Below the pieces are notes generated by a model that saw only the letters and a program-made list of their open reading frames with translations, did no database searches and had not been told where the DNA came from. Positions 25,181 to 34,337 of a stretch of DNA of 64,000 nucleotides are shown here, piece by piece; position 1 is the first letter of the stretch; each line of letters opens with the position of its first letter. The DNA lies in NCBI GenBank assembly GCA_900468625.1, contig UBUL01000037.1:40934-104933 (forward strand), read 5' to 3'. The translations under genes and the position numbers were made by a program. This DNA is from Hyphomicrobiales bacterium (GTDB lineage Bacteria > Pseudomonadota > Alphaproteobacteria > Rhizobiales > Rhizobiaceae).

Positions 25181-26110
25181 TCAATCGCCGAACACCGACC
25201 AGCCGGTGCGTGCCGCCAGCATTTCCAGCGCAACCGCACCGAGCTGCGAATTGCCGACCTTATTCAATCCTGGCGACCAGACGGCAATGGAGCCGATGCC
25301 CGGGGCTACGGCCAGAATGCCGCCGCCGACGCCGCTCTTGCCCGGCAGGCCGACATGATAAGCGAAGTCGCCGGAACCGTCATAATGCCCGCAGGTCAGC
25401 ATCAGCGCATTGATACGCCGCGCCCGCTTCGGCGAAACGACAGAATGGCCAGTGATCGGATTGCTACCGCGCGCGGCGAGATAGAGCCCCGCCTTGGCAA
25501 GCTGCTGGCAGCTCATCGCGAGCGCGCATTGATGGAAATAGACGCCAAGCACATGCTCGACCGGGTGATGGATATTGCCGTATGCCCGCATGAAATTGGC
25601 GAGCGCGAAATTGCGATAGCCGGTCTGCGTCTCCGAACGCGCCACCTTGTCATCGATGCTGATCGTCTCGTCGTCGGCCACATAGCGCACGAAGCGTAGC
25701 AGTTCGCCGATTGCCTCGCGCGGCTCGTGCCCAGCCAATACAACATCGCTGACGGCGATGGCACCCGCATTGACGAAGGGATTACGGGGAATACCCTCTT
25801 CCCGCTCGAGCTGGACGATGGAATTGAACGCGGTACCGGACGGCTCGCGCCCGACGCGCTTCCAGAGGCTCTCGCCTACCTTGCCGAGCGCCAGCGTCAG
25901 CATGAAGACCTTGGAGATGCTCTGGATGGAGAAGGGAACTGCGGCATCGCCGATGCTGTAGACATCGCCGTTGACCGCGGCGATCGCCATGCCGAACTGC
26001 TTCGGATCGACCTTCGCCAGTTCAGGAATGTAATCGGCAACCTTGCCTTCGCCGATGCGTGGCGAAAGCTCCGCATGAATGCCGTCGAGAATGGCCTGCA
26101 AATCCGTCAT
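25181..26110 (-). CDS. glsA: Glutaminase
   Basis: A 309-residue GlsA-type glutaminase (beta-lactamase-like fold) hydrolysing glutamine to glutamate and ammonia. The Ser-x-x-Lys motif is in VPFSIQSISKVFML. Further family blocks are NPFVNAGAIAVSD, CALAMSCQQLAKAGLYLA and GLPGKSGVGGGILAV. The start MTDLQAILDGI at 26110 matches the family, with TGGAG upstream; a TTG 18 bases earlier is less likely. It lies just beyond the rpsD terminator, so it has its own promoter or lives on read-through. Confidence 0.94.
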   Translation of the reverse strand: MTDLQAILDGIHAELSPRIGEGKVADYIPELAKVDPKQFGMAIAAVNGDVYSIGDAAVPFSIQSISKVFMLTLALGKVGESLWKRVGREPSGTAFNSIVQLEREEGIPRNPFVNAGAIAVSDVVLAGHEPREAIGELLRFVRYVADDETISIDDKVARSETQTGYRNFALANFMRAYGNIHHPVEHVLGVYFHQCALAMSCQQLAKAGLYLAARGSNPITGHSVVSPKRARRINALMLTCGHYDGSGDFAYHVGLPGKSGVGGGILAVAPGIGSIAVWSPGLNKVGNSQLGAVALEMLAARTGWSVFGD

Positions 26111-26124
26111 GAGGCGCTCCAAAG

Positions 26125-26157
26125 ACAAAAAAGCCGCTCTAACCGAGCGGCTTTTTC
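26125..26157 (-). terminator. Intrinsic terminator of rpsD
   Basis: The 10-base stem AAAGCCGCTC (26130-26139) / GAGCGGCTTT (26145-26154) with a 5-base loop is followed on the minus strand by six T residues. It begins about 25 bases after the rpsD stop and ends only 15-20 bases before the glsA ribosome binding site. Confidence 0.9.
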
Positions 26158-26182
26158 ATTCATCAAGAAAGTTATCCGCTTA

Positions 26183-26800
26183 TTAACGCGAATAGAATTC
26201 GACGACCAGCTGCGGTTCCATGACGACGGCGTAAGGCACATCGGCGAGAGTCGGGACGCGAGCGAAGGTCGCAACCATCTTGTTATGGTCGGCTTCGATA
26301 TAGTCCGGAACGTCACGCTCAGCGAGACCAATCGATTCCAGAACGATCACGAGCTGCTTGGACTTTTCGCGAACTTCGATAACGTCGCCAGCCTTGCAGC
26401 GGTACGAACCGATGTTGACGCGAACGCCGTTGACCGTGACGTGACCGTGGTTGACGAACTGACGGGCAGCGAAGACCGTCGGAACGAACTTGGCGCGGTA
26501 GACGATCGCGTCGAGGCGCGATTCGAGCAGGCCGATCAGGTTTTCCGAAGTGTCGCCCTTGCGGCGGTTGGCTTCGTCGAAGATGGCGCGGAACTGCTTT
26601 TCACGCAGGTCGCCGTAGTAGCCCTTCAGCTTCTGCTTGGCGCGCAGCTGCACGCCGAAGTCGGAGAGCTTGCCCTTGCGGCGCTGGCCGTGCTGGCCCG
26701 GGCCATATTCGCGGCGGTTGACCGGGGACTTCGGACGGCCCCAGATGTTTTCGCCCATACGGCGGTCAATTTTGTACTTGGACGATTCGCGCTTGCTCAT
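26183..26800 (-). CDS. rpsD: 30S ribosomal protein S4
   Basis: A 205-residue S4, a primary 16S rRNA-binding protein that nucleates the 30S subunit. Visible are the start MSKRESSKYKIDRRMGENIW, the central ESRLDAIVYRAKFVPTVFAARQFVNHGHVTVNGVRVNI (S4/S5 signature and S4 RNA-binding domain) and the C-terminal VVEFYSR. It is a single gene away from the S10-spc-alpha ribosomal clusters, as is usual in Rhizobiales. A 160-200 base leader precedes it. Confidence 0.97.
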   Translation of the reverse strand: MSKRESSKYKIDRRMGENIWGRPKSPVNRREYGPGQHGQRRKGKLSDFGVQLRAKQKLKGYYGDLREKQFRAIFDEANRRKGDTSENLIGLLESRLDAIVYRAKFVPTVFAARQFVNHGHVTVNGVRVNIGSYRCKAGDVIEVREKSKQLVIVLESIGLAERDVPDYIEADHNKMVATFARVPTLADVPYAVVMEPQLVVEFYSR

Positions 26801-26969
26801 CGCATTTCCTTTCAAGTGTTATGGCGGCCCGTTGCCGAACCGCGAAGGAAACACGCCCTCCTCTGAACTCCGTTTTCGAGCTCTGACAGGCTTCTCACGT
26901 TAGCGAACGGACGAAGCCACGGGACATGTCAAATGAAACACCGGACATTTCTGCCCGGCGTTGGCGCGG

Positions 26970-26998
26970 TCTGTAAGGGGTCGTCATGAAATTGTCAA
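26970..26998 (-). promoter_or_regulatory. Candidate sigma-70 promoter for rpsD
   Basis: TTGACA (26998-26993) is followed after 17 bases by TACAGA (26975-26970) on the minus strand. Transcription would start near 26963, giving a leader of about 160 bases before rpsD. That leader opens with a hairpin CCGGGCA-GAAA-TGTCCGG. The -35 is perfect, the -10 only partial. Confidence 0.45.
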
Positions 26999-27032
26999 CA
27001 GCGATGGACGCTCTTCGACAAGAATAGGGCTG

Positions 27033-28550
27033 CTATTCCGCCGCCGCCTGCTCGCCACCCTCGATATCGGGCGCATTGGCATCGCCGGGCGCGGTCTGCG
27101 AGCCCATATCCGGGAAGGCGACGATGCGCTTGCCGGAGAAATCCGTATGGACGACGACGCTGCCCTGCTCCTCGAAATAGCTCAATAGTCGCCGCGCGCG
27201 TCTGGCCGAATGGGTGCCATAGGCGCGGGCGATGCGGGCATCGGACGGGCACGGCTCGCCGCTGATCGCTGCCTTCGCCAGCATCAGAAAGACGCCCTGC
27301 AGGTCATCGGTGACGCCGGCAGAGAGCGACAGCGCCGTCGCCCACTGGTCCGTCGCCATGACCTCCTCGTCCGCACCGGAGCGCGCGATCGCCACACGAC
27401 GGCGGAATTCCGACAGGCTCATGGGTGCGCCGGGAACACGACGCATACGCAGCCGTACGAGAAACTCCTGATAAAGCACCGAATCCGTGCGGAAGCCTGA
27501 GGCCGGGTCATCGAGAATTTCGGAGAGCACGGCACTCACCCTCGCCTCCCGATCCTCGCTCGATAGTTCCGGCTGGATGACCTTCGGCTCCGCCGGCGCC
27601 GGGCTTGCCGCCGGTACGGAGCGGGAAAGCTCTGCCAGGATATCGGTCGTCGGGCGCGGCGCCGGCGTGGTGCGGCGAACAACGGGACGCGTGAACTCTT
27701 CCGGGTCCGGCGTGAAAATCAGATCTTCGACATCCTGCGGTGCGTCCGGCAGCGGCATCAATTTAGGGCTGGAGGAGCGCGCCGAGGTTTCCACCGTGCC
27801 GATGGTGATCGGCAGCGGCCGACGCGAAAGTGCCGGCCCAAGCGCGACGAAATTGCCGCGCTTCAGGTCGCGGAACATCTCCGCTTGCCTGCGATCCATG
27901 CCAAGCAGATCGGCGGCACGCGCCATGTCGATATCGAGGAAGGTGCGGCCCATCAGGAAGTTGGAGGCTTCAGCGGCAACGTTCTTGGCAAGCTTTGCCA
28001 GGCGCTGCGTTGCGATGACGCCGGCAAGTCCGCGCTTTCGGCCGCGGCACATCAGATTGGTCATGGCGCCAAGCGACATCTTGCGCGCGTCTTCGGAGAC
28101 ATCGCCGCCAACCGAGGGCGCAAACATCTGCGCCTCGTCCACTACGACAAGCACCGGATACCAGAATTCGCGGTCGGCATCGAACATGCCATTGAGAAAG
28201 GCAGCGGCAGCGCGCATCTGCTGCTCGATATCGAGCCCTTCCAGCGTCAGCACGCAGGAGACGCGATGCTGGCGGATACGATTGGCGATACCGGCAAGCT
28301 CGGCCTCCGTGCGCTCACCATCCACGACCACATGCCCGAATTTGTCGGCCAGCGTGACGAAATCGCCTTCGGGATCGATGATGACCTGCTGCACCCATTG
28401 CGCCGACTGTTCGAGCAGCCGCCGCAGGAGGTGCGATTTCCCCGAGCCGGAATTGCCCTGCACCAAAAGACGCGTTGCCAGCAGCTCCTCGATATCGAGC
28501 TGGGCGCTGGTCCCGCCGGACGCCGTTCCCATGTCGATGCCGACCTGCAA
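27033..28550 (-). CDS. HerA/FtsK-like P-loop ATPase (DUF87 type)
   Basis: A 505-residue protein. The N-terminal half is a HerA-type hexameric ATPase core: Walker A QGNSGSGKSHLLRRLLE (about residues 31-47), DPEGDF, Walker B VLVVVDEAQMFAP, GRKRGLAGVIATQRLAKL (sensor/arginine region). The C-terminal ~230 residues are Pro-rich then helical, containing a predicted winged-helix-like segment (CPSDARIARAYGTHSARRARRLLSYFEEQGSVVV). I chose the TTG at 28550 because AGGGGAAG precedes it; an in-frame start at 28625 and an ATG at 28532 are alternatives. No nurA nuclease is adjacent. Confidence 0.75.
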   Translation of the reverse strand: MQVGIDMGTASGGTSAQLDIEELLATRLLVQGNSGSGKSHLLRRLLEQSAQWVQQVIIDPEGDFVTLADKFGHVVVDGERTEAELAGIANRIRQHRVSCVLTLEGLDIEQQMRAAAAFLNGMFDADREFWYPVLVVVDEAQMFAPSVGGDVSEDARKMSLGAMTNLMCRGRKRGLAGVIATQRLAKLAKNVAAEASNFLMGRTFLDIDMARAADLLGMDRRQAEMFRDLKRGNFVALGPALSRRPLPITIGTVETSARSSSPKLMPLPDAPQDVEDLIFTPDPEEFTRPVVRRTTPAPRPTTDILAELSRSVPAASPAPAEPKVIQPELSSEDREARVSAVLSEILDDPASGFRTDSVLYQEFLVRLRMRRVPGAPMSLSEFRRRVAIARSGADEEVMATDQWATALSLSAGVTDDLQGVFLMLAKAAISGEPCPSDARIARAYGTHSARRARRLLSYFEEQGSVVVHTDFSGKRIVAFPDMGSQTAPGDANAPDIEGGEQAAAE

Positions 28551-28679
28551 TGCACTTCCCCTACGAGCAAGAATCAAACGTGGATGCGTCCCATCTTTCT
28601 GAAAGGGCGCGCTTCCGTCTAGCAAAGATTTCCAGGCTTCGCGCCCGCGGATTGAAAAAACCCACAGGCGATTGCGATG

Positions 28680-29825
28680 TCAGCGAAACCGCAAGTTTGC
28701 CCGCGACAGCTGACTGACCGAGGTACAACCCATCAGCTTCATATCGCGCTCGACTTCGGTGCGGAGATGCCGGAGCGCGCGCTCCACGCCCGCCTGACCG
28801 GCGGCGGCCAGCGGGTAGAGGTAGAAGCGGCCGAGACCGACGGCCTTGGCGCCGAGCGAAAGAGCCTTCAGCACATGCGTGCCGCGCTGGATGCCTCCGT
28901 CCATCATCACGTCGATGCGATGACCGACGGCATCGACGATTTCGGCCAGTTGATCGAATGCGGAGCGCGAGCCGTCGAGCTGCCGGCCGCCATGGTTCGA
29001 AAGCACGATGCCGGTGCATCCGATATCGACGGCACGCTTGGCGTCCTCGACCGACATGATGCCCTTCAGGCAGAACTGCCCGTTCCAGTGCTTCACCATT
29101 TCGGCGACGTCGTTCCAGTTCATCGACGGATCAAGCATTTCGGTGAAATATTTGCCGATCGACATGGCGCCACCGCTCATGTCCACATGCTCGTCAAGCT
29201 GCGGCAGGCGGAATTTTTCGTGCGTGACATAGTTCAGCGCCCAGGCCGGCTTGATGGCGAATTGGGTAAGACCGGCCAGGTTGAGCTTGAACGGAATGGA
29301 AAATCCGGTGCGGAGATCGCGCTCGCGATTGCCGCCGGTAATGCTGTCGACCGTCAGCATCATGACGTTGACGCCGGCTTCCTTGGCCCGCTCCATCATC
29401 GCGCGGTTCAAGCCGCGGTCCTTATGGAAATAAAACTGATAGACCTGCGGCCCTTGATGCTTCTTACGGATCTCCTCAAGGCTGACGGTGCCGAGCGAGG
29501 AGACGCCGAACATAGTACCGAGCGAAGATGCCGCAGCAGCAACCGCATTCTCACCCTGGTGATGGAACAGCCGCTGCAGCGCCGTCGGCGAGCAATAGAA
29601 GGGCGTCGCGAGCTTTTGTCCCATGACGGTGACAGACATGTCGATCTCGCTGACCCCGCGCAGAACGTTGGGCACGAGATCGCAACTTTCGAAGCTCGAC
29701 GTATTCCGCCGCAGCGTCACTTCGTCGTCGGCTGCGCCGTCGATATAGTTGAAAATGGGGCCGGGAAGGCGCTTTTTCGCAAGAAGGCGGAAATCATGGA
29801 AGTTGTGGCATTCACGCAGACGCAT
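28680..29825 (-). CDS. lldD: FMN-dependent alpha-hydroxy-acid dehydrogenase (L-lactate dehydrogenase type)
   Basis: A 381-residue flavoenzyme of the lactate dehydrogenase / glycolate oxidase family. The FMN-binding PGPIFNYIDGAADDEVTL is near the N-terminus, and the active-site signature SNHGGRQLDGSRS (catalytic His and Arg) is near residue 270. A membrane-interaction loop of the length typical of bacterial LldD is present (residues about 180-230). The start at 29825 has GAGG upstream; two ATGs further upstream are possible. The exact hydroxy acid is inferred from family resemblance only. Confidence 0.85.
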   Translation of the reverse strand: MRLRECHNFHDFRLLAKKRLPGPIFNYIDGAADDEVTLRRNTSSFESCDLVPNVLRGVSEIDMSVTVMGQKLATPFYCSPTALQRLFHHQGENAVAAAASSLGTMFGVSSLGTVSLEEIRKKHQGPQVYQFYFHKDRGLNRAMMERAKEAGVNVMMLTVDSITGGNRERDLRTGFSIPFKLNLAGLTQFAIKPAWALNYVTHEKFRLPQLDEHVDMSGGAMSIGKYFTEMLDPSMNWNDVAEMVKHWNGQFCLKGIMSVEDAKRAVDIGCTGIVLSNHGGRQLDGSRSAFDQLAEIVDAVGHRIDVMMDGGIQRGTHVLKALSLGAKAVGLGRFYLYPLAAAGQAGVERALRHLRTEVERDMKLMGCTSVSQLSRANLRFR

Positions 29826-29910
29826 GGCTTGCCTCGACAACACTGCTATCATTCTCAAAAGACATCAAATATCGACCTCCCAATATCCTGCCGCTCAATC
29901 CGATCGTAAA

Positions 29911-30378
29911 TTACAGCCGGTGCAAGCGCGCTTCCCATTTGTAAAGCACATCCGGCTCCTTTTCCTCATTGCCTGCCCCGTCCGACTCGTCAACCACGAA
30001 GAAGCCGTGCTTTTCGTAAAAACGGCGCGCCGGCTCGTTTCTCTGGAATGTCCAGAGCGACAGCGCCGGATAGACCGACTTGGCGATGTCGAGCAGACGG
30101 CTGCCGATGCCACGCCCCTGCGCCTCGGGCAGAACGTAGAGCTGGTCGATCCAATCCTCGAGAAAGGCAATGACACCGACGAGGCGGCCGCCCTCTTCCG
30201 CGCCCCAGATCTGACAATCCTTGAACACGACGGCGCTCCAGAAGCCGACATCTTCTTCCGGCGTATGAAGTCCGGCAAGCATCGGCAGCCGCTCGTTGAA
30301 AGAGGCCCGATGGACGGCGGCAGCAGCCGGCATGTCCGTCAGATCGAGTTTACGCAGCAAAACCTTGTCTTTCATCAT
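29911..30378 (-). CDS. GNAT-family N-acetyltransferase
   Basis: A 155-residue acetyltransferase of the GNAT fold. The acetyl-CoA loop is LPEAQGRGIGSRLLDIAK (Q-x-x-G-x-G/A), preceded by the strand DWIDQLYVL and followed by FQRNEPARRFYEKHGFFVV, which is typical. The acceptor substrate is unknown. Its ATG shares a base with the TGA of murI (TGATG), so it is the last gene of a trmJ-murI-GNAT operon and translated by re-initiation. Confidence 0.88.
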   Translation of the reverse strand: MMKDKVLLRKLDLTDMPAAAAVHRASFNERLPMLAGLHTPEEDVGFWSAVVFKDCQIWGAEEGGRLVGVIAFLEDWIDQLYVLPEAQGRGIGSRLLDIAKSVYPALSLWTFQRNEPARRFYEKHGFFVVDESDGAGNEEKEPDVLYKWEARLHRL

Positions 30379-31178
30379 CAAGCCTTGAGTCCAAAGCCCT
30401 GCATCAGCCGGCGGGTGGGAAAATCCGGCGCACCGGAGGTAAAGACCGCAAAGTCGAGATTGTCGGGATGGACGGCATCGGCCACCTGCGGCACCAGGCT
30501 GCGGGCACGCCTTGCGATCGCCTCGGCCGGATCGAGCCAGTCGACCGGCCAGGGCGCGAGCCGGCGGAAGATATTGGCCATGAAGGGATAATGCGTGCAG
30601 GCAAGCACGACGATATCGGTCTTGCGGCCGTCCATCTCGACAAAGCACTGGCCGATCTCGGTCATGACAGCTTCGTCCTCGACGACATCGCCGCGAATAT
30701 AGGCCTCGGCGAGACGGGCAAGGTTCTGCGATCCGACAAGCCGGACATGGCATTGCGTGGCGAAGGACTGGATCAGATCGCGCGTATAGGCGCGCTTGAC
30801 CGTGCCCGGCGTCGCCAGCACCGAAACGAGGCCGGAACGTGTGCGCTCTGCAGCCGGCTTGATCGCCGGCACGGTACCCACGAACGTCATCTGCGGAAAA
30901 GCTGCGCGCAGGTCGGCTCCTGCCAGCGTGAAAGCCGTGTTGCAGGCGATGATGCAGACTTCCGGATCATATTGAGCGAGCAGCTTTGCGAAAAGACCGA
31001 CGATGCGCTCCTTCAGCGCTGCTTCTTCCCAACTGCCATAGGGAAAGCCTGCATCGTCGGCGATATAGATGAAGCCGCGCTCCGGCATCAGCACACGCGC
31101 CTCGCGCAGCACGGTCAAACCGCCGATCCCAGAATCGAAGACGAGGACCGGTTTCAGCTCATTCGCCGCTGCTGTCAT
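30378..31178 (-). CDS. murI: Glutamate racemase
   Basis: A 266-residue racemase providing D-glutamate for peptidoglycan. It opens with PVLVFDSGIGGLTVLREA; the two catalytic cysteines lie in IIACNTAFTLAG and VVLACTHYPFM, and YIADDAGFPYG is conserved. The start at 31178 overlaps the end of the trmJ-type gene by 20 bases and has GAAGGAAG upstream; a longer in-frame start is unlikely. It is transcribed with a tRNA/rRNA methyltransferase and an acetyltransferase. Confidence 0.94.
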   Translation of the reverse strand: MTAAANELKPVLVFDSGIGGLTVLREARVLMPERGFIYIADDAGFPYGSWEEAALKERIVGLFAKLLAQYDPEVCIIACNTAFTLAGADLRAAFPQMTFVGTVPAIKPAAERTRSGLVSVLATPGTVKRAYTRDLIQSFATQCHVRLVGSQNLARLAEAYIRGDVVEDEAVMTEIGQCFVEMDGRKTDIVVLACTHYPFMANIFRRLAPWPVDWLDPAEAIARRARSLVPQVADAVHPDNLDFAVFTSGAPDFPTRRLMQGFGLKA

Positions 31179-32001
31179 CGCTTGGGGCTTCCTTCGGTGC
31201 TTTCGAGGATCGGGGATGCGAGCCGCTGCCACGCGGGGACTTGCGTGAGAAGCGGTCGAGAGACGAGATCACTCCACGAAGGACGCTGATTTCCTGTTCC
31301 GTAAACGCCCGGCGCGAGAGGACAGCCCGGAGATTGTCGACCATTTTCGGCTTTTTCCCGGCAGGATGGAAATAATTGCGCGCATCCAGCGCCTCCTCGA
31401 GCTGTTCGAAGAGACCGAAGAGCTGCTCCTTGGTCGAGGGCCGCTGCTCGATCGCTTGGAACGGCACGGCGCCAAGATCCTCCATGCCCGATTTCATCCA
31501 TTCATAGGACATCAAGAGCACGGCCTGCGCGATGTTCAGTGATGCAAACGCCGGATTGACGGGGAAAGTCACGATTTCATCGGCCAGCGCCACCTCCTCG
31601 TTCGTGAGCCCCCAGCGCTCGCGCCCGAAGAGAATACCTGTGCCCTCGCCGGCTTTGAACTTCGTGCGAAGGGTTTCGGCCGCAACGACAGGCGAACGCA
31701 CCGGCTTGTAACCGTCTCGTTCTCTCGCAGTGGTCGCATAGATGAAATTGAGGTCAGCGATCGCCTGCTCCAGCGTCTCGTAGACCTTGGTCGCCTCGAT
31801 GATGTGATCCGCCTTGGAGGCCGTCGCTTGCGCCCTCTCGTTCGGCCAGCCATCGCGCGGATTGACCAGGCGCAGCTCGAAAAGCCCGAAATTCGCCATG
31901 GCACGCGCCACCATGCCGATATTCTCGCCCATCTGCGGCTCGACCAGGATGATGGCCGGCCCTTCGGCCAGAAGTTGACGCTCGCTATTCGTGCCTGCCA
32001 T
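31159..32001 (-). CDS. trmJ: TrmJ-type (SPOUT) RNA 2'-O-methyltransferase
   Basis: A 280-residue SPOUT methyltransferase. Motif 1 is ILVEPQMGENIGMVARAMANFG, motif 2 GILFGRERWGLTNEEV and motif 3 (SAM-knot) FPVNPAFASLNIAQAVLLMSYE; all match TrmJ/TrmH group 1. TrmJ methylates the 2'-O of residue 32 in some tRNAs, a nice echo of ttcA (s2C32) in this window. The C-terminal extension is Ser/Lys-rich. The start MAGTNSERQLLAEGP at 32001 is preferred over one 90 bases upstream. Confidence 0.85.
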   Translation of the reverse strand: MAGTNSERQLLAEGPAIILVEPQMGENIGMVARAMANFGLFELRLVNPRDGWPNERAQATASKADHIIEATKVYETLEQAIADLNFIYATTARERDGYKPVRSPVVAAETLRTKFKAGEGTGILFGRERWGLTNEEVALADEIVTFPVNPAFASLNIAQAVLLMSYEWMKSGMEDLGAVPFQAIEQRPSTKEQLFGLFEQLEEALDARNYFHPAGKKPKMVDNLRAVLSRRAFTEQEISVLRGVISSLDRFSRKSPRGSGSHPRSSKAPKEAPSDDSSGE

Positions 32002-32175
32002 GCTGTTTAAATCTCCGCGCGTGCCCAGCCGCGCCAGTTCGAGCATGATGCCGAAAAGTGTTAGCGGCTTTCGGACGACATCGTGCTCCATTTACTGAAT
32101 CCGGAGCCGCAATAGCGAGACAGGCGGCGATCGGCAAGGTTTTTACGCACGGACGCGGCGATGCATCCTGCCCGA

Positions 32176-32781
32176 CTACTGCGGATTGGCCGGCTTCGCC
32201 TTGTCCGAAGGTTGCTGCTGCTGATCGACCGGCTGTTGCTGCTGCTGTTTGACAAGATCCAGCATCACGCTTTTGAGCGAGCTTGGATTGCCGTTGTCGT
32301 CGTTCGTGACGATATCGTCGACCACAGGCCGTCCGCCCTCCTGGATCACCTCGAAGCGAACCGTAGTCGTTTTCTGATAATCGGCATCGGAGCCCATGCA
32401 GGTGGACTTCTTGAAAGTCGCCAATACCTCCGTGACATTGTTCTTCGGCGGCTGGGCGGCGATCTTCACGTCTTCCAGCGGACAAGCATCCTGCGCATTG
32501 ACGATGACATCGTAGTCGAACGGCGAAATCCCATCTTCGTCCGCAGCGGGAAATTGCGCTGCCGCCTGGTATTTTGCGGCGAAATCCTTGCTGTAGACAT
32601 CCTTCAGCTTGTCCTCGCCGAAAATATCCTGCCAGTCGCTGTCGCCGCCCGCCCAGTTCGAGACGGTCGCATCCATGATGACCTTGACCGGCGTCGTCGC
32701 ATCGGCAGCCAGCGCCATATGCGCGCCGAGCGAAAACTGGAACAGCGTGAAAACAAGCGCGGATGCAGCAAATTTTTGCAT
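32176..32781 (-). CDS. Secreted hypothetical protein with glutamine-rich tail
   Basis: A 201-residue protein with a clear signal peptide (MQKFAASALVFTLFQF...GAHMALA, cleavage about residue 25). Two cysteines (in AQDACPLED and KSTCMGSD) could form a disulfide. The C-terminus is low complexity: a run of five Gln, then QQQQPSDKAKPANPQ. The mature start DATTPVKVIMDATVSNWAGGDSDW is distinctive but I recognise no family. It is leftward between icd (divergent) and the trmJ operon; the gap to trmJ is 174 bases. Confidence 0.65.
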   Translation of the reverse strand: MQKFAASALVFTLFQFSLGAHMALAADATTPVKVIMDATVSNWAGGDSDWQDIFGEDKLKDVYSKDFAAKYQAAAQFPAADEDGISPFDYDVIVNAQDACPLEDVKIAAQPPKNNVTEVLATFKKSTCMGSDADYQKTTTVRFEVIQEGGRPVVDDIVTNDDNGNPSSLKSVMLDLVKQQQQQPVDQQQQPSDKAKPANPQ

Positions 32782-33003
32782 GATATGATTCCGTTGCAAC
32801 AGGCAAAGCATGCGCGACATTAGCTCCATCGACCGCTTTGGCAATGGCCCGATCGCAAAAAGCGGGTGATGTCACGAATGATCAAAAACGCGCCGCCAGC
32901 GGTTCTATCGGCTTTGCGTTCCGTACTTGCGGTGCTATAGCCCTCGGGACTTCCAATTACTCACAGGACCATCCGGTCCCATCAGCTTAAACGAGGCAGA
33001 AGC

Positions 33004-34218
33004 ATGAAGAAGATCAAGGTCGCTAACCCCGTTGCCGATCTCGATGGCGACGAAATGACTCGCATCATCTGGCAGCTCATCAAAGAAAAACTGATCTTCC
33101 CCTACCTCGATATCGATATCGACTATTACGACCTCTCTGTCGAAAACCGCGACGCCACCAACGACCAGGTTACCGTCGACGCCGCCAACGCCATCAAGAA
33201 GTACGGCGTCGGCATCAAGTGCGCCACGATCACGCCGGACGAAGCGCGCGTGAAGGAATTCAACCTCAAGGAAATGTGGAAGAGCCCGAACGGCACGATC
33301 CGCAACATCCTTGGCGGCGTCATCTTCCGCGAGCCGATCATCTGCAAGAACGTTCCGCGCCTGGTTCCGGGCTGGACGCAGCCGATCGTCGTCGGCCGTC
33401 ACGCTTTCGGCGACCAGTACCGCGCCACCGACTTCAAGTTCCCCGGCAAGGGCAAGCTGACCATCAAGTTCGTCGGCGAAGATGGCACGGTCATCGAGAA
33501 GGAAGTCTTCAACGCTCCGGGTGCAGGCGTTGCCATGGCCATGTACAACCTCGACGAGTCGATCCGCGAATTCGCCCGCGCTTCGATGATGTACGGCCTG
33601 ATGCGCAAGTGGCCGGTCTACCTGTCGACCAAGAACACCATCCTAAAGGCCTATGACGGCCGCTTCAAGGACATCTTCGAAGAAGTCTACCAGAACGAGT
33701 TCAAGGCTCAGTTCGACGAAGCCGGCATCACCTATGAGCACCGCCTGATCGACGACATGGTCGCCTCCGCCCTCAAGTGGTCCGGCGGCTACGTCTGGGC
33801 CTGCAAGAACTACGACGGCGACGTCCAGTCCGACACGGTTGCCCAGGGCTTCGGCTCGCTCGGCCTGATGACCTCGGTTCTCCTGACACCGGACGGCAAG
33901 ACGGTCGAAGCCGAAGCTGCGCACGGCACGGTCACCCGCCACTACCGCCAGCACCAGAAGGGCCAGGAAACCTCGACGAACTCGATCGCTTCGATCTTCG
34001 CCTGGACCCGCGGCCTCGCGCACCGCGCCAAGCTCGACGACAATGCCGAACTCGCGAAGTTCGCTTCCACGCTGGAAAAGGTCTGCGTCGATACCGTCGA
34101 AGCCGGCTACATGACGAAGGATCTGGCGCTGCTGATCGGCCCCGATCAGCCGTGGCTCTCGACCACCGCCTTCCTCGACAAGATCGATGAGAACCTCAAG
34201 AAGGCCATGGCTGCCTGA
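33004..34218 (+). CDS. icd: Isocitrate dehydrogenase, NADP-dependent
   Basis: A 404-residue homodimeric, eukaryote-like NADP isocitrate dehydrogenase of the TCA cycle. It carries KVANPVADLDGDEMTRIIW, the substrate-binding SPNGTIRNILGGVIFREPI and RHAFGDQYRATD, the metal-binding DDMVA (Asp) and YDGDVQSD, and the cofactor region EAAHGTVTRHYR. Length fits the family. GAGG lies before the ATG. A strong terminator follows 24 bases after the stop. Confidence 0.97.
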   Translation: MKKIKVANPVADLDGDEMTRIIWQLIKEKLIFPYLDIDIDYYDLSVENRDATNDQVTVDAANAIKKYGVGIKCATITPDEARVKEFNLKEMWKSPNGTIRNILGGVIFREPIICKNVPRLVPGWTQPIVVGRHAFGDQYRATDFKFPGKGKLTIKFVGEDGTVIEKEVFNAPGAGVAMAMYNLDESIREFARASMMYGLMRKWPVYLSTKNTILKAYDGRFKDIFEEVYQNEFKAQFDEAGITYEHRLIDDMVASALKWSGGYVWACKNYDGDVQSDTVAQGFGSLGLMTSVLLTPDGKTVEAEAAHGTVTRHYRQHQKGQETSTNSIASIFAWTRGLAHRAKLDDNAELAKFASTLEKVCVDTVEAGYMTKDLALLIGPDQPWLSTTAFLDKIDENLKKAMAA

Positions 34219-34242
34219 GCCTTGCCGCCATCTGGATATGCG

Positions 34243-34272
34243 AAAACCCGGCCTCGGCGCCGGGTTTTCTTT
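34243..34272 (+). terminator. Intrinsic terminator of icd
   Basis: The stem AAAACCCGGC (34243-34252) / GCCGGGTTTT (34259-34268) has a 6-base loop and the tail CTTTT. It lies immediately downstream of icd. Confidence 0.92.
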
Positions 34273-34337
34273 TGCCCGAAATCTTGCCGCCGGGGCTAAC
34301 CAGTGGCAACAATGCGCGCAACAAAAGGGAGAGGCAG

